A stretch of DNA of 64,000 nt from Sphingomonas hankyongi (GCF_023516575.1 NZ_JAMGBE010000001.1:62001-126000), one strand, 5' to 3'. Numbered from the stretch's first letter, positions 42,707 to 51,711 are shown. Notes: a model not told the origin generated them from the letters alone. A program made the numbers and translations.

Positions 42707-43609
42707 TTACGAAAGCTCGTGCGGCTGGATGGCGAAGCTGGATGAGCAGAACTCGCAATCCACGCGGATCAAGCCGTCTTCACCGACCATCGCTTGCCGC
42801 TCTTCGGCAGGAAAACGCGCCAGCACGGAACGGACATAGTCCGGATCGCACCGGCAGCCCTTGCTGAGCGCAAGCGCCGCGAGGGTCCGCACCTCATCCT
42901 CTTCGTGGAAAAGTCTCCAGATGAGGTCGTCCAGCGCGAGCGACGGGTCCGTCAGTTCCTCCGGCTTCACCGATCCCGCGAGAATCGCGATATGCGGCCA
43001 GTCCGGATGGTCGAGGCGCGTGTGCAGCCGGTCCCGTCCTTCCTCGCCTTCAGGCAGGTGCTGGAACAGCAATCCGCCTGCAGACCAGTGGCCGTCCTTC
43101 TTCTCGGCGGCCAGCCGAACGATGCTGGGGATCTGCTCGGACTGCATGAAGAAGCTTTGCGCGGCGTGCGCCAGGCTATCTCCTTCGAGCGGCACGATGC
43201 CCTGGTAGCGCTCATTCATCACCGGATGATCGAACGTAATCGCGAGATAGCCTTTGCCGAACAAGGCGAAGAGCGACGGGTTGGGACCTGCCTCGGCCAG
43301 CCGCTCGGGATCGTGGCGGATGTACCCACGCAGCTCGCCTGAATGATAATCGCAGACCAGCAGGTCGACGATTCCGGCCTCCGTCTGCGCCTGGACCGTG
43401 ATTTGACCCTCGCTCTCCTTGAGCAAGGAGCCGAGCAGGGCGGTAAGCACGAGCGCTTCGGCCATCAGCCGTTCGATGACGGGTGGGTAGCGATGATTGG
43501 CAAGAACCGCGTCGATAACCGGCCCAAGGCGCGCGATTCGGCCGCGCGCGTTGCGCGACGGTATCGCGACGCCGAGCGCGACGTCGGTATTCAGCTGGGT
43601 TTCGGGCAT
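42707..43609 (-). CDS. hslO: 33-kDa chaperonin Hsp33
   Basis: A 300-residue Hsp33. The C-terminal zinc/redox switch is CRCDPDYVRSVLARF followed by CEFCSSSF; the N-terminal domain carries RIARLGPVIDAVLANH and LLVCDYHSGELRGY. It is a redox-activated holdase chaperone in the cytoplasm. It lies 43 bases downstream of argD and on the same strand, an arrangement that in many alphaproteobacteria includes argF between them. Confidence 0.94.
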   Translation of the reverse strand: MPETQLNTDVALGVAIPSRNARGRIARLGPVIDAVLANHRYPPVIERLMAEALVLTALLGSLLKESEGQITVQAQTEAGIVDLLVCDYHSGELRGYIRHDPERLAEAGPNPSLFALFGKGYLAITFDHPVMNERYQGIVPLEGDSLAHAAQSFFMQSEQIPSIVRLAAEKKDGHWSAGGLLFQHLPEGEEGRDRLHTRLDHPDWPHIAILAGSVKPEELTDPSLALDDLIWRLFHEEDEVRTLAALALSKGCRCDPDYVRSVLARFPAEERQAMVGEDGLIRVDCEFCSSSFAIQPHELS

Positions 43610-43652
43610 GGGTCCTAAATAGGGCCCTCCGACCGGCTTTCCAACCGACCGG

Positions 43653-44843
43653 TTAAGCCGCCGCGGCAGGCACCTCATATTCCGCGGCAGCCGCCGAAAG
43701 CATGTCCACGAATTCGCGGATATGCTCTTCCTCGATGGTGAGCGGGGGGAGCACCCGCATGACGTTGTCGCCGGCGCTGACCGCGAGGAGGCCCTTCGTC
43801 CTCAGATAGGTGACGAACGCACGGCTGTCGGTCTTCATCCTGACGCCGAGCATCAGCCCGACGCCGCGAACGCTCTCGAAGAGATGATCGTGGTTCGGGA
43901 TCATCTGCTCGAGCGCGGCGCGGAGGCGCTCGCCCTTCTGGCGAACTTCGGCCAGGAATTCGTCGTTGGCGACCACGTCGAACACCGCTTGGCCGGCGGC
44001 CATCGCGAGCGGATTGCCGCCATAGGTGGACCCGTGGGTTCCGATCACCATGCCCGCCGCGGCCTTCTCGCTCGCCAGGCACGCACCCATCGGGAAGCCG
44101 CCGCCGATACCCTTGGCCGACGCCATGATGTCCGGCACCACGCCGTAATGCTCATAGGCGTAAAGCGCGCCGGTACGGGCGACGCCGCACTGGACCTCGT
44201 CGAAGACGAGCATCAGGTCGTGCTCGTCGCAGGCCGCGCGGAGCCCCGCCAGGAATTCATGCGTCGCCGGGCGGATGCCGCCCTCGCCCTGGATCGGCTC
44301 AAGCAGGAAACCGGCGGTATTCTCGTCGATCGCGGCGAGCGCGGCGTCGAGATCGTTGAAATCGACGACCGTGAATCCCGTCAGCAGCGGCGCGAAGCCG
44401 TCGCGCAGCTTCGCCTGGTCCGTGGCGCTGATGGTCGCCATCGTGCGGCCGTGGAACGCGTTCGAGAAGGTGATCAGATTGTGCTTGTGCGCGTTGCCCT
44501 TCGCGAAATGGTAGCGGCGCGCGGTCTTGATCGCGCACTCGACCGCTTCCGCGCCCGAATTGGTGAAGAACACCGTGTCGGCGAACGTCAGGTCGCACAG
44601 CCGCTGCGCGAAGGCCTCCCCCTGGGGCGAGCCGTAGAGGTTGGATACGTGCATCAGGGTCGCGGCCTGATCCTGGATCGCCTTGGTCAGGTGCGGGTGA
44701 CCGTGCCCAAGCAGGTTGACGGCGATGCCCGCCGCGAAATCCAGGTACCGCTCGCCTTCCTCGCCATAGAGATAGACGCCTTCGCCCCTGACCGGACGAA
44801 CCGGTGAACGTGGGTAGACGGGCATGAGCGGCGTAATGGCCAT
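43653..44843 (-). CDS. argD: Acetylornithine aminotransferase
   Basis: A 396-residue PLP aminotransferase of the class III group. LTFADTVFFTNSGAEAVECAIKTAR and GRTMATISAT are ArgD blocks, VFDEVQCGVARTG carries the PLP-contacting Asp, and the PLP-binding lysine is in SAKGIGGGFPMGA. It forms N-acetylornithine in arginine synthesis (and can serve in lysine synthesis). argF is not seen next to it. Confidence 0.93.
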   Translation of the reverse strand: MAITPLMPVYPRSPVRPVRGEGVYLYGEEGERYLDFAAGIAVNLLGHGHPHLTKAIQDQAATLMHVSNLYGSPQGEAFAQRLCDLTFADTVFFTNSGAEAVECAIKTARRYHFAKGNAHKHNLITFSNAFHGRTMATISATDQAKLRDGFAPLLTGFTVVDFNDLDAALAAIDENTAGFLLEPIQGEGGIRPATHEFLAGLRAACDEHDLMLVFDEVQCGVARTGALYAYEHYGVVPDIMASAKGIGGGFPMGACLASEKAAAGMVIGTHGSTYGGNPLAMAAGQAVFDVVANDEFLAEVRQKGERLRAALEQMIPNHDHLFESVRGVGLMLGVRMKTDSRAFVTYLRTKGLLAVSAGDNVMRVLPPLTIEEEHIREFVDMLSAAAAEYEVPAAAA

Positions 44844-44911
44844 GGATGGCGGCTCCTGGAGCTATGAATGGGAGCGGCCCCCGGCCGCTTCCGCGCCTAT
44901 AGCCGGACGGG

Positions 44912-44952
44912 AAAAAAAGAAAAAGCGCCCCGGGATCGACTCCCGGAGCGCT
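44912..44952 (-). terminator. Intrinsic terminator
   Basis: On the minus strand, AGCGCTCCGGGA pairs with TCCCGGGGCGCT and is followed by TTTTTCTTTTTTTC. It ends the transcript of the exported-protein gene at 44976-45365. Confidence 0.88.
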
Positions 44953-44975
44953 CTCTCAAGCCGCATTGCTACCGG

Positions 44976-45365
44976 CTATCGGCGCGGGCGACCGTTCCAG
45001 TCACGCGCCTCGCGCGAAATGCGGACTTCGAGCCGGTGGACGCGATTCTCCACATTGCGCGCTTCGCGGTTGGTGATCCCGTGCCGCGACGCATTGTAGA
45101 TACGCCGCTCGACGGTCCGCGCCTCGGTGTCCAGCGACCGTGCCTCGGCGAAGGACAGGATGCGGCGGACGTGCAGGTTATGGATGTCCGCACGCAGCCT
45201 CTGGACCCGGTTGGTCATCGAACGGGCAAAGTTGAACCCATTGAAACCATAGCCGAAATTGTACGGCTGGTAGTTATAAACGGGCGGCGCCCACTGAGCT
45301 GCCGCCGGGACCGCAAGACTAAGCGCCGAACCGGCCGCAACAAGGGGAATAAGAAACTTGCGCAT
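44976..45365 (-). CDS. Exported coiled-helix protein, copy 1
   Basis: A 129-residue protein: signal peptide (MRKFLIPLVAAGSALSLAVP), a Tyr/Asn/Gly-rich segment, then an amphipathic helical part with many Arg/Glu residues (RLRADIHNLHVRRILSFAEA and EARTVERRIYNASRHGITNR). It is similar to the next two genes (45528-46067 and 46187-46669), so the three form a tandem family. Periplasmic helical proteins of this type are not assigned a function. A terminator follows it. Confidence 0.7.
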   Translation of the reverse strand: MRKFLIPLVAAGSALSLAVPAAAQWAPPVYNYQPYNFGYGFNGFNFARSMTNRVQRLRADIHNLHVRRILSFAEARSLDTEARTVERRIYNASRHGITNREARNVENRVHRLEVRISREARDWNGRPRR

Positions 45366-45467
45366 TACGCTACTCCTACTTCAGTTGTTGGAACGAACAC
45401 TGCCACCACCCGAATGTTCCGACCCTGAATGCAGTCGTTAGCTGGCGTTCAAGCTTAAGCGCTGAAG

Positions 45468-45503
45468 TGAAAGAAAAGCGCCCCGGATTGCTCCGGAGCG
45501 CCC
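45468..45503 (-). terminator. Intrinsic terminator
   Basis: On the minus strand GCGCTCCGGAG pairs with TCCGGGGCGC and runs into TTTTCTTTC. It ends the transcript of the gene at 45528-46067 and is very similar to the terminator of its neighbour. Confidence 0.85.
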
Positions 45504-45527
45504 TTCCATGACGACTAAAGGGGACGC

Positions 45528-46067
45528 TTAGTCGTCGCGATCGCCCCAGCGGCCATTGCCGCCATCATGATTGCGGCCCTGATCGTCTTCCCAGCGATCG
45601 TTGCGGCCATCGCGGTCACGGTCCGCATAATAGCGATTGTAGTCGCCGTTGGCGGTGTAGCCGTTGTACCCGTTGAAGCCGTAATCGTTGCGCCAACCGC
45701 GGCCCATTGCGACGCGGACGTTGCGTTCCAGGTTGAACACGCGGCGCTCCATGTCGTTGGACTCCCACGGGCTGAGACCGCGTCCCGACGCATAGCGGAG
45801 ACGGCGCTCGACCGAACGGGCTTCCTCGCGCAGGTTGCGGGCGGTCCGCTCGCGAATCACGTTGCGGCGATCCAGCCGGTCGATGTTGCGCTCCACGCGA
45901 TTGATGCGGTCCTGGAGCGCGCGGATATGCCCGTACTGGTTGTAGCCCTGATAATAGCCCTGGCCGTAACCGTAAGGCTGCTGGACAGGAAAATACTGGG
46001 CGGCGGCCGGCGACCCGATCGCGAGAGCCGATCCGGCAGCTGCGAGAGAAATCAGAACCTTACGCAT
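45528..46067 (-). CDS. Exported coiled-helix protein, copy 2
   Basis: A 179-residue relative of the neighbouring copy. It has a signal peptide (MRKVLISLAAAGSALAIG), a Tyr/Gln/Gly-rich stretch, an Arg/Glu helical core (IRALQDRINRVERNIDRLDR and ERRVFNLERNVRVAMGRG) and an Asp/Asn/Arg-rich acidic-basic tail with repeated DRD/GRND units. Likely periplasmic. Function unknown. It has its own terminator, so each paralogue is a separate transcription unit. Confidence 0.7.
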   Translation of the reverse strand: MRKVLISLAAAGSALAIGSPAAAQYFPVQQPYGYGQGYYQGYNQYGHIRALQDRINRVERNIDRLDRRNVIRERTARNLREEARSVERRLRYASGRGLSPWESNDMERRVFNLERNVRVAMGRGWRNDYGFNGYNGYTANGDYNRYYADRDRDGRNDRWEDDQGRNHDGGNGRWGDRDD

Positions 46068-46186
46068 AAACGTCGCTCCTCTGTTGAGCAGTTGATGCGC
46101 AAGGTGTCGCCGATTCGCCTTGATGGGAGGCTGAACGCCTCCGTTATCAATCGTTCAACATCCTTAACGAGATTGGCTCGAGCGCC

Positions 46187-46669
46187 TCACAGGCCTCCGC
46201 CGCGATCGAACGGATCGTGCCACCGATCGACGGGCGGCGCGGTGTAGCGATCGAAATGCCTGTAGTCGGAATCGCGGCCGCCCCTGTAGGGCTGGTTGTC
46301 GATGTGACGATCTTCTCCAACGCTGTAGGCGTGGCGGCCCCAGCGCGCGTCCTCCATCCCATAGCCGACCCGCCGTTCGAGCTGCGCGAGCGCGGTTTCG
46401 ATGTCGCTTGCATCGCGCCTGCTCATTCCATGGAGGCGCCGCTCCAGCGTTCGCGCAGTCCCGTGCAGCTCCTGCGCGTCCGCGGCGCTAAGGATCTGCC
46501 GGTCGCGAAGCATGTCGATCCTGATGTCGATGCTCGCAACCCGAGCGCGCAGCATGCTGGCGGTGTCGCGCTGAAAGTCGGTTTGATTAGTCGGCGGTGC
46601 GGGCCGCTGCGCCGCGGCAGGCGTGACTGCCGCCGCCAGGACGGCGATCGGAACGATCAGCTTGTGCAC
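46187..46669 (-). CDS. Exported coiled-helix protein, copy 3
   Basis: A 160-residue relative of the two preceding genes: signal peptide (about residues 1-20), then an amphipathic helical core with SMLRARVASIDIRIDMLRDR and TLERRLHGMSRRDASDIETA, and a Arg/Asp/His-rich tail (HFDRYTAPPVDRWHDPFDR). It begins with GTG at 46669. Lower similarity than copies 1 and 2 have to each other. Function unknown; no terminator seen directly after it. Confidence 0.65.
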   Translation of the reverse strand: MHKLIVPIAVLAAAVTPAAAQRPAPPTNQTDFQRDTASMLRARVASIDIRIDMLRDRQILSAADAQELHGTARTLERRLHGMSRRDASDIETALAQLERRVGYGMEDARWGRHAYSVGEDRHIDNQPYRGGRDSDYRHFDRYTAPPVDRWHDPFDRGGGL

Positions 46670-46762
46670 CTGCCCTTAGTAGGCCCACGCCATTGAAGCA
46701 GGGCTGAACGACGAAACAGCGGAGGAAGGCGTCGCCACCTTCCCCCGCTGCCGGACGCAAGA

Positions 46763-47104
46763 TCACTTCGCGCGGACGAGTATGTTCGCGGTGGCGAGCT
46801 CGCGGCCCGCACGCTGCGCCTCGGTGACACGTTCGGCCTGGTCCAGGCCATCGGTGACCGCTGCGTTGAAGCAAGCCTGCTCGAGCCGCTTGACGGCCAG
46901 CGGCTTCACGCCGCTCTCGATGCACAAGTTGAACGCCGCATGGCGGATCCGCGCCTCGAGCGCCTGGCTTCCCGCGGAAGACAGGAGGTCGAGATCTGCG
47001 TAAGCGATACGCTCGAACGGCGGCGACACGACGACGACGTCCTGCGCCGCCACTGGACTGCTGGCCAGCAGGAGGCCGGCCACGATCATGATTTCTTTGG
47101 TCAC
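46763..47104 (-). CDS. UrcA family exported protein
   Basis: A 113-residue protein with a signal peptide (about residues 1-21) and two conserved cysteines (FNLCIES and EQACFNAAV) in the UrcA arrangement, following IAYADLDLLSSAGSQALEARI. It starts with GTG at 47104 preceded by AAGGAG. Second UrcA in the window; function unknown. Confidence 0.82.
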   Translation of the reverse strand: MTKEIMIVAGLLLASSPVAAQDVVVVSPPFERIAYADLDLLSSAGSQALEARIRHAAFNLCIESGVKPLAVKRLEQACFNAAVTDGLDQAERVTEAQRAGRELATANILVRAK

Positions 47105-47255
47105 GTTTCAACTCCTTGAGGGGGGATGAGTGCGACCAAGGCCTTGGTGGAACACGCCACGAACCGGTGCCGTTCTAATGGCGAAACGAGTTTGCCGCGG
47201 CCAATCAAAGCCCAGCCGATTTCGATAAGCCCCGTTTATGGAGCTGTTGCGGGGC

Positions 47256-48083
47256 TTATGCCTTGATCTTCCAGCCGCTCCGGAGGAGCGCGTAGCAGGC
47301 GATCCAGAGGGCGATGTTGATCGCCAGCAGCGCCAGCCCTCCCACCAGCAATGGCGAATCGCTGATGCCCAGGAAGCCTGCGCGGAAGCCTGAGATCACG
47401 TAGAAAAATGGGTTCGCGTGGCTCACCGCCTGGAAGGTCGGCGACAGCTGGTGCACCGAGTAGAAAGTGCCGCTCAGCAGCGAGAGGGGCGTCACCACGA
47501 AATTCGTGACCGCCGCCGCATGGTCGAATTTCTCGGCCCACAGCGAGGTCAGCAGCCCAAGGAAGGCAAGCATCAGCGATCCCATAAGGCCGAAATAGAA
47601 GACGAGCTCCGGCCGCCGCACGGCGACCGACACTCCCGGCCACAGCAGCATCGCCAGCCAGACCGCCACGCCGACGAGGAACGCGCGGGTTACCGCCGCG
47701 CCGACCAGTCCGGCGATCAGCTCCCCAGTCGACAAGGGCGGCATCAGATAGTCGACGATATTGCCCTGGATCTTGCCGACGAGCAGCGAGAAGCTGGAGT
47801 TCGCGAACGCGTTCTGGACCATCGCCATCACGATCAGGCCCGGCGCGAGGAAGTCGGCGAAATGGACGCCCATGATGGTGCGCCCGCTCCGGCCCAGCGC
47901 GACCGTGAAAATGACCAGATAAAGCAAGGTCGTGATCGCCGGCGCCCACACCGTCTGCATCTGCACCTTGAAGAACCGGCGCACCTCCTTGATATAGAGG
48001 GTCTTGAGGCCTCCCCGATTGACGCCCTTCAGCACCGGCTCGCCCGGCGCGTGGCGCATCCAATTGTGGGGCTGGTCGTTCAC
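47256..48083 (-). CDS. ABC-2 type transporter permease
   Basis: A 275-residue inner-membrane protein with six hydrophobic helices typical of ABC-2 permeases (export of polysaccharides, drugs or lipids). IIKEVRRFFK-like KEVRRFFKVQMQTVW and VISGFRAGFLG are family patterns. I used the GTG at 48083; a longer frame and an ATG at 48059 are alternatives. No ATP-binding subunit is encoded next to it, so the partner ATPase must lie elsewhere. It is divergent from gcrA with 64 bases between. Confidence 0.82.
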   Translation of the reverse strand: MNDQPHNWMRHAPGEPVLKGVNRGGLKTLYIKEVRRFFKVQMQTVWAPAITTLLYLVIFTVALGRSGRTIMGVHFADFLAPGLIVMAMVQNAFANSSFSLLVGKIQGNIVDYLMPPLSTGELIAGLVGAAVTRAFLVGVAVWLAMLLWPGVSVAVRRPELVFYFGLMGSLMLAFLGLLTSLWAEKFDHAAAVTNFVVTPLSLLSGTFYSVHQLSPTFQAVSHANPFFYVISGFRAGFLGISDSPLLVGGLALLAINIALWIACYALLRSGWKIKA

Positions 48084-48147
48084 AGCCGAGCGCCTATCGG
48101 TCGCGGACCGTGGCTGCAAGCTCGGCACTGGTGGAGCTGAATTTTAG

Positions 48148-48780
48148 ATGTCTTGGACTGAAGAGCGTATCGAACGCCTGAAGAAGATGTGGGCCGACGG
48201 CGCGACCGCCAGCCAGATCGCCGATGAGCTCGGCGGAGTGAGCCGCAACGCCGTCATCGGCAAGGCGCATCGTCTCGGGCTCGAGCAGCGCCCGTCCCCG
48301 GTCAAGCCGGGCGAAGAGAAAGAGAAGAAGGCCGCGCCCGCCCCGGCAGCGGCGGCAAAGCCCGCTCCTCGCGCCGAAGCCCCGTCGCCGCGTCCGCAGG
48401 CGGCTGCACCGCACGCCCCGTCCCCCCAGCGCCTGAACCCCGATATGCAATATCGCTCGATCGGCCCCGGCGGCTTCATTCGCCAGGGTCCCGGCGAGCA
48501 GCAGGCGCCGATCCCTCCTGCTCCGCCGCGCCGGCTGGTGCCAGCGAAGCCAAGCCCCGAGGTTGCCGACAAGACCAGCCTGCTCGATCTCAACGACCGC
48601 ATCTGCAAGTGGCCGATCGGCCACCCGGGCGAGCCCGACTTTCACTTTTGCGGCCAGGCCGCCAACCCGGGCTTCCCTTATTGTGTCGAGCATTGCGGCG
48701 TCGCCTATCAGGCGCAGCTCCCGCGCCGCGATCGTCGTCCGCCGCCCCCGCTGCCGTTCGGCGGCCCGCGCGTCCGCTAG
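48148..48780 (+). CDS. gcrA: GcrA cell-cycle regulator
   Basis: A 210-residue GcrA. The N-terminal DNA-binding block is MSWTEERIERLKKMWADGAT with SRNAVIGKAHRLGL, followed by a Pro/Ala-rich linker and the C-terminal domain with DRICKWPIGHPGEPDFHFCG that contacts the RNA-polymerase sigma-70 subunit. GcrA works with CcrM methylation at GANTC sites to drive the alphaproteobacterial cell cycle, and its presence supports the lineage call. Confidence 0.95.
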   Translation: MSWTEERIERLKKMWADGATASQIADELGGVSRNAVIGKAHRLGLEQRPSPVKPGEEKEKKAAPAPAAAAKPAPRAEAPSPRPQAAAPHAPSPQRLNPDMQYRSIGPGGFIRQGPGEQQAPIPPAPPRRLVPAKPSPEVADKTSLLDLNDRICKWPIGHPGEPDFHFCGQAANPGFPYCVEHCGVAYQAQLPRRDRRPPPPLPFGGPRVR

Positions 48781-48798
48781 AGCGCTCGAGCGTAGCGA

Positions 48799-48901
48799 CG
48801 CCAGCACAAGGTGCTGGCGGAGTAGCGCGAAGAGAGCGTGATAGCCGGCCGACGACCGGCGCAGCCGTGTCGATCGACGTCACGGGATTCACTCCCGTGA
48901 C
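48799..48901 (+). other. Three hairpins downstream of gcrA
   Basis: CGCCAGCAC-AAG-GTGCTGGCG (48799-48819), a GCCGG/CCGGC stem near 48844-48860 and GTCACGGGA...TCCCGTGAC (48879-48901) fill the 127 bases between gcrA and the convergent AraC gene. None has a T-run, so this is not a plain intrinsic terminator for gcrA; it could protect mRNA ends or encode a small RNA. Confidence 0.45.
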
Positions 48902-48907
48902 GGACAA

Positions 48908-51604
48908 TCAGTCCGAAAGGAACGCGCGAAATTCGCGCGTGAAGACCTGCCACGCCGGCTCGTCGCCGAGAAGGATGTGATTGGCGCTGTCGAGCTCGAC
49001 GAAACGCGCGCCCGCGATCTTGTCGGCGACATCCTTGCCGGCAGTGAGTGGCGCATTCCCGTCCAGATTGGAGTGACAGACGAGGGTCTGCGCGTGCACG
49101 TTCGCCAGCTCGTTGCGCACGTCCATCGTCGAAGCGACCTCGATGATCCGCTCCATGCTCGGGACGGGACCAAGCGTGTGGAACAGCTCGTTATGCCAGT
49201 CGATGACATCCTGGCCGGCCGAGGGAAAGTAGAGCGTGATGAACATCTCGCCCAGCAGGCTGCGGCGGAAGCTCGGCTGCCGGCGGTTCATCTCCAGTAG
49301 CGACTCCCGCCACGCGATCTCTTCAGGGTCTCCGCGCACCCGCCAGCCCGCCGCGAAGCTGTTCACAAGCACGAGCTTTCGTACCCGCTCGGGATGGCGC
49401 GCCGCATAGGCGATCGCGATGGGCGCGGCGTGGCACATGCCGAGCAGGTCGCATTGCTCGATCTCGGCGGCGTCCATCGCCGTCTCGAGGTCGCTGACCA
49501 GGCATTCGAAGTCGAACTGCTTCGGCTCCCACTCGGACAATCCGAACCCGCGCATGTCGGAACGCATCATGCGGTTCGCTCGCGTGCCTTCGTGCAGCCA
49601 GTGGCGGTAGACCGGGCTCGTCCAGTCATGATCGAGATGCGTCATCCACGTCTGCGCCTTGACCAGCGGAAACCCTTCTCCGCTCATCGCAAACGCAATG
49701 CTCGTCCCGTCCGCCCCGCGGCAGCGCTTGATCTCGTCGGTCGCAAGGCCGCGCACCGCGGGAGCAGCGATTGGCGCCGTGTCGCCCACGTCGCGGTTGA
49801 GGAAGCCGCGCGTGAGCTCGACGAAAGTCTGCCACGCCGGTTCGGTCTCCAGCATGATGTGATTCCGGCTCTCGAGCGGCACGAATTGCGCACCCGGGAT
49901 GTTGGCCGCCAGCTCCTCGCCCTGGGCAAAGGGCACCGCCTGGTCCTCGCGCGAATGGAAGATCAGCGTCGGAGTTCGCACCAGTGGCAGCAGCTCGCGC
50001 ACGTCGATCGCTCCCAGCGTCCGCTGCAGCCTGATCGCATTCTCCGGTGACGCCGAGAGCCGCTGCATCTCGTTGAACCATCCCATCTGCTTGGGCGTGG
50101 CCTCCGGGATGTAATGGTTGGTGAAGAGCTGGCGATAGGCCGGGTTGTCGGCGCCCCAGCCGATCTCCGTCAGGGTGATCATCGCTTCGCGCCGCGCAAG
50201 TTCGGCGGGGTCCGCGCGTACGGCCCAGCCCGCGGCATAGCCATTGCAGATGATCAGCTTACGCACCCTCTCGGGGTGCCGGATCGCATATGCGATGGCG
50301 ACGGCGGCGCCCTGGCTGATCGCAAGCAGGTCGAAGCGCTCGAGCTCCGCGCAATCCGCTACCGATTCCAAGTCGGCAACAAAGGCTTCGAGGCTGAGGT
50401 CCGGCGCGTCCCAGTCGGACAGGCCGTTGCCGCGTTCATCGTAACGCACGAGCGCGCGCCCGCGCGTGAACTCGTCGATCCAGTGCCGCCAGAGCGGGCT
50501 CTCCCAGTCATATTGGATGTGGTTGAGCCAGTTCGCGGTCTTCACGAGCGGGGCGCCGCTGCCGATGACGGAATAAGCGAGCCGAGTCCCGTCGGCTGCC
50601 TTGCAATATTTGATCTCCTGCGGCGGAAGCTCGCGGCGCTCCATTCTTCGCACGCGAGCGCGTTCCTCGGCCTCGGTGCGGCGCCGCCAGGTCGCGGGCG
50701 GCTCGCCAAACTCGCGCTTGAATGCGCGATTGAACGCGGCCTCGCTGTTGAAGCCGACCGAATAAGCGATGTTCGCCGTGTTCTGCTTGCCGTCGCGAAG
50801 CATGTTCGCGGCCATGCGCATCCGCCAGTGCGCGCAATATCGCATCGGCGGCTCGCCGATCAGCTCGGCGAAGCGCTCGCCCAATACGGACCGGGAGACG
50901 CCCGCGTCGCGCGCAAGTCCCTCGACGTCGAGCTCCTCGGCGTAGCGGGAATGGATGATCGAAAGCGCCTTCGCGACGGCCGGGTCCTGCAGCCCGGCCA
51001 GCCAGCCCTTCCCGCCGTGGGGAAGCTGGTCAACATATTCGCGGACCGCTTCGGCAATGAAGAGCTCCGACAGACGTGCGATCATTTCCGGCGATGCCTG
51101 GCGCTCGGCGACGAAGCGCATCGACGTTTCCAGCCAGTCTTCGCGATTCGCTTTGATGTCGAGCGTCAGCAGGGGCGGCAGCGCATCGAGGATGGGATGC
51201 GAGCTGCTCTTCGCAGTCCCGAGGAAGCCACACCAGACCTGGGTGACCTCCGGTCCATTGCCCGATGCGACTCGATGCACGCCGTCCGAAGTGATCCAGG
51301 TGACATCGCTCGCATCGACCGGCTTCAGTCCCGTGCGCTTCGACAGGACGTGGGGCTCATTGTGCGGGAGGATCGCGATTTCGCCGGCCGAAACCGTCGC
51401 GGGCGGCAAGCCGTCGACCTCGACCACCATCTCTCCGGATCGGACATAATGATAGGCGATGAGCGTGTCCGGCACGGGGAAGAAGGGCGCGCAATGATCG
51501 GGCGTGAACTGCGCGCGGACGCAGAACTCGCCGCCGAACTCGCCATCGATCACGACGCCACCAGTGAGGCGCAGCGAGCTTAGGATTTCATCGAGGACGT
51601 CCAT
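48908..51604 (-). CDS. AraC-type regulator fused to two alpha/beta-hydrolase domains
   Basis: An 898-residue protein. Residues 1-190 are a cupin-like AraC_binding (cupin_6) domain with VRSGEMVVEVDGLPPATV. Residues 207-308 are the AraC HTH (YAEELDVEGLARDAGVSRSV and GFNSEAAFNRAFKREFGEPP). Residues about 330-605 are a first hydrolase domain with Ser430 in LLAISQGAA, Asp554 in SREDQAVP and His582 in RNHIM. Residues 612-898 are a second domain with Cys724 in the nucleophile position (LLGMCHAAP), Asp848 and His876. Similar hydrolases are known fused to other regulators. It is divergent from the diiron/OsmC/methyltransferase cluster and probably controls it (inference). Confidence 0.85.
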   Translation of the reverse strand: MDVLDEILSSLRLTGGVVIDGEFGGEFCVRAQFTPDHCAPFFPVPDTLIAYHYVRSGEMVVEVDGLPPATVSAGEIAILPHNEPHVLSKRTGLKPVDASDVTWITSDGVHRVASGNGPEVTQVWCGFLGTAKSSSHPILDALPPLLTLDIKANREDWLETSMRFVAERQASPEMIARLSELFIAEAVREYVDQLPHGGKGWLAGLQDPAVAKALSIIHSRYAEELDVEGLARDAGVSRSVLGERFAELIGEPPMRYCAHWRMRMAANMLRDGKQNTANIAYSVGFNSEAAFNRAFKREFGEPPATWRRRTEAEERARVRRMERRELPPQEIKYCKAADGTRLAYSVIGSGAPLVKTANWLNHIQYDWESPLWRHWIDEFTRGRALVRYDERGNGLSDWDAPDLSLEAFVADLESVADCAELERFDLLAISQGAAVAIAYAIRHPERVRKLIICNGYAAGWAVRADPAELARREAMITLTEIGWGADNPAYRQLFTNHYIPEATPKQMGWFNEMQRLSASPENAIRLQRTLGAIDVRELLPLVRTPTLIFHSREDQAVPFAQGEELAANIPGAQFVPLESRNHIMLETEPAWQTFVELTRGFLNRDVGDTAPIAAPAVRGLATDEIKRCRGADGTSIAFAMSGEGFPLVKAQTWMTHLDHDWTSPVYRHWLHEGTRANRMMRSDMRGFGLSEWEPKQFDFECLVSDLETAMDAAEIEQCDLLGMCHAAPIAIAYAARHPERVRKLVLVNSFAAGWRVRGDPEEIAWRESLLEMNRRQPSFRRSLLGEMFITLYFPSAGQDVIDWHNELFHTLGPVPSMERIIEVASTMDVRNELANVHAQTLVCHSNLDGNAPLTAGKDVADKIAGARFVELDSANHILLGDEPAWQVFTREFRAFLSD

Positions 51605-51711
51605 GGGAGGCGCGCTCCGGCGTTTCGATCAATTTATCCGGCAGCGCAATCATTTTGGCGAATCGCGCCATTATGTAGAGACACTCCCGCAACTGCAGCG
51701 ATGAACCGTAA

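Noticed and set aside
50114-51583. 489-residue plus-strand frame over the AraC/bi-hydrolase gene
   Set aside because: Antisense shadow of a protein with recognisable domains; composition is Arg/Gly/Asp-rich with no domain.
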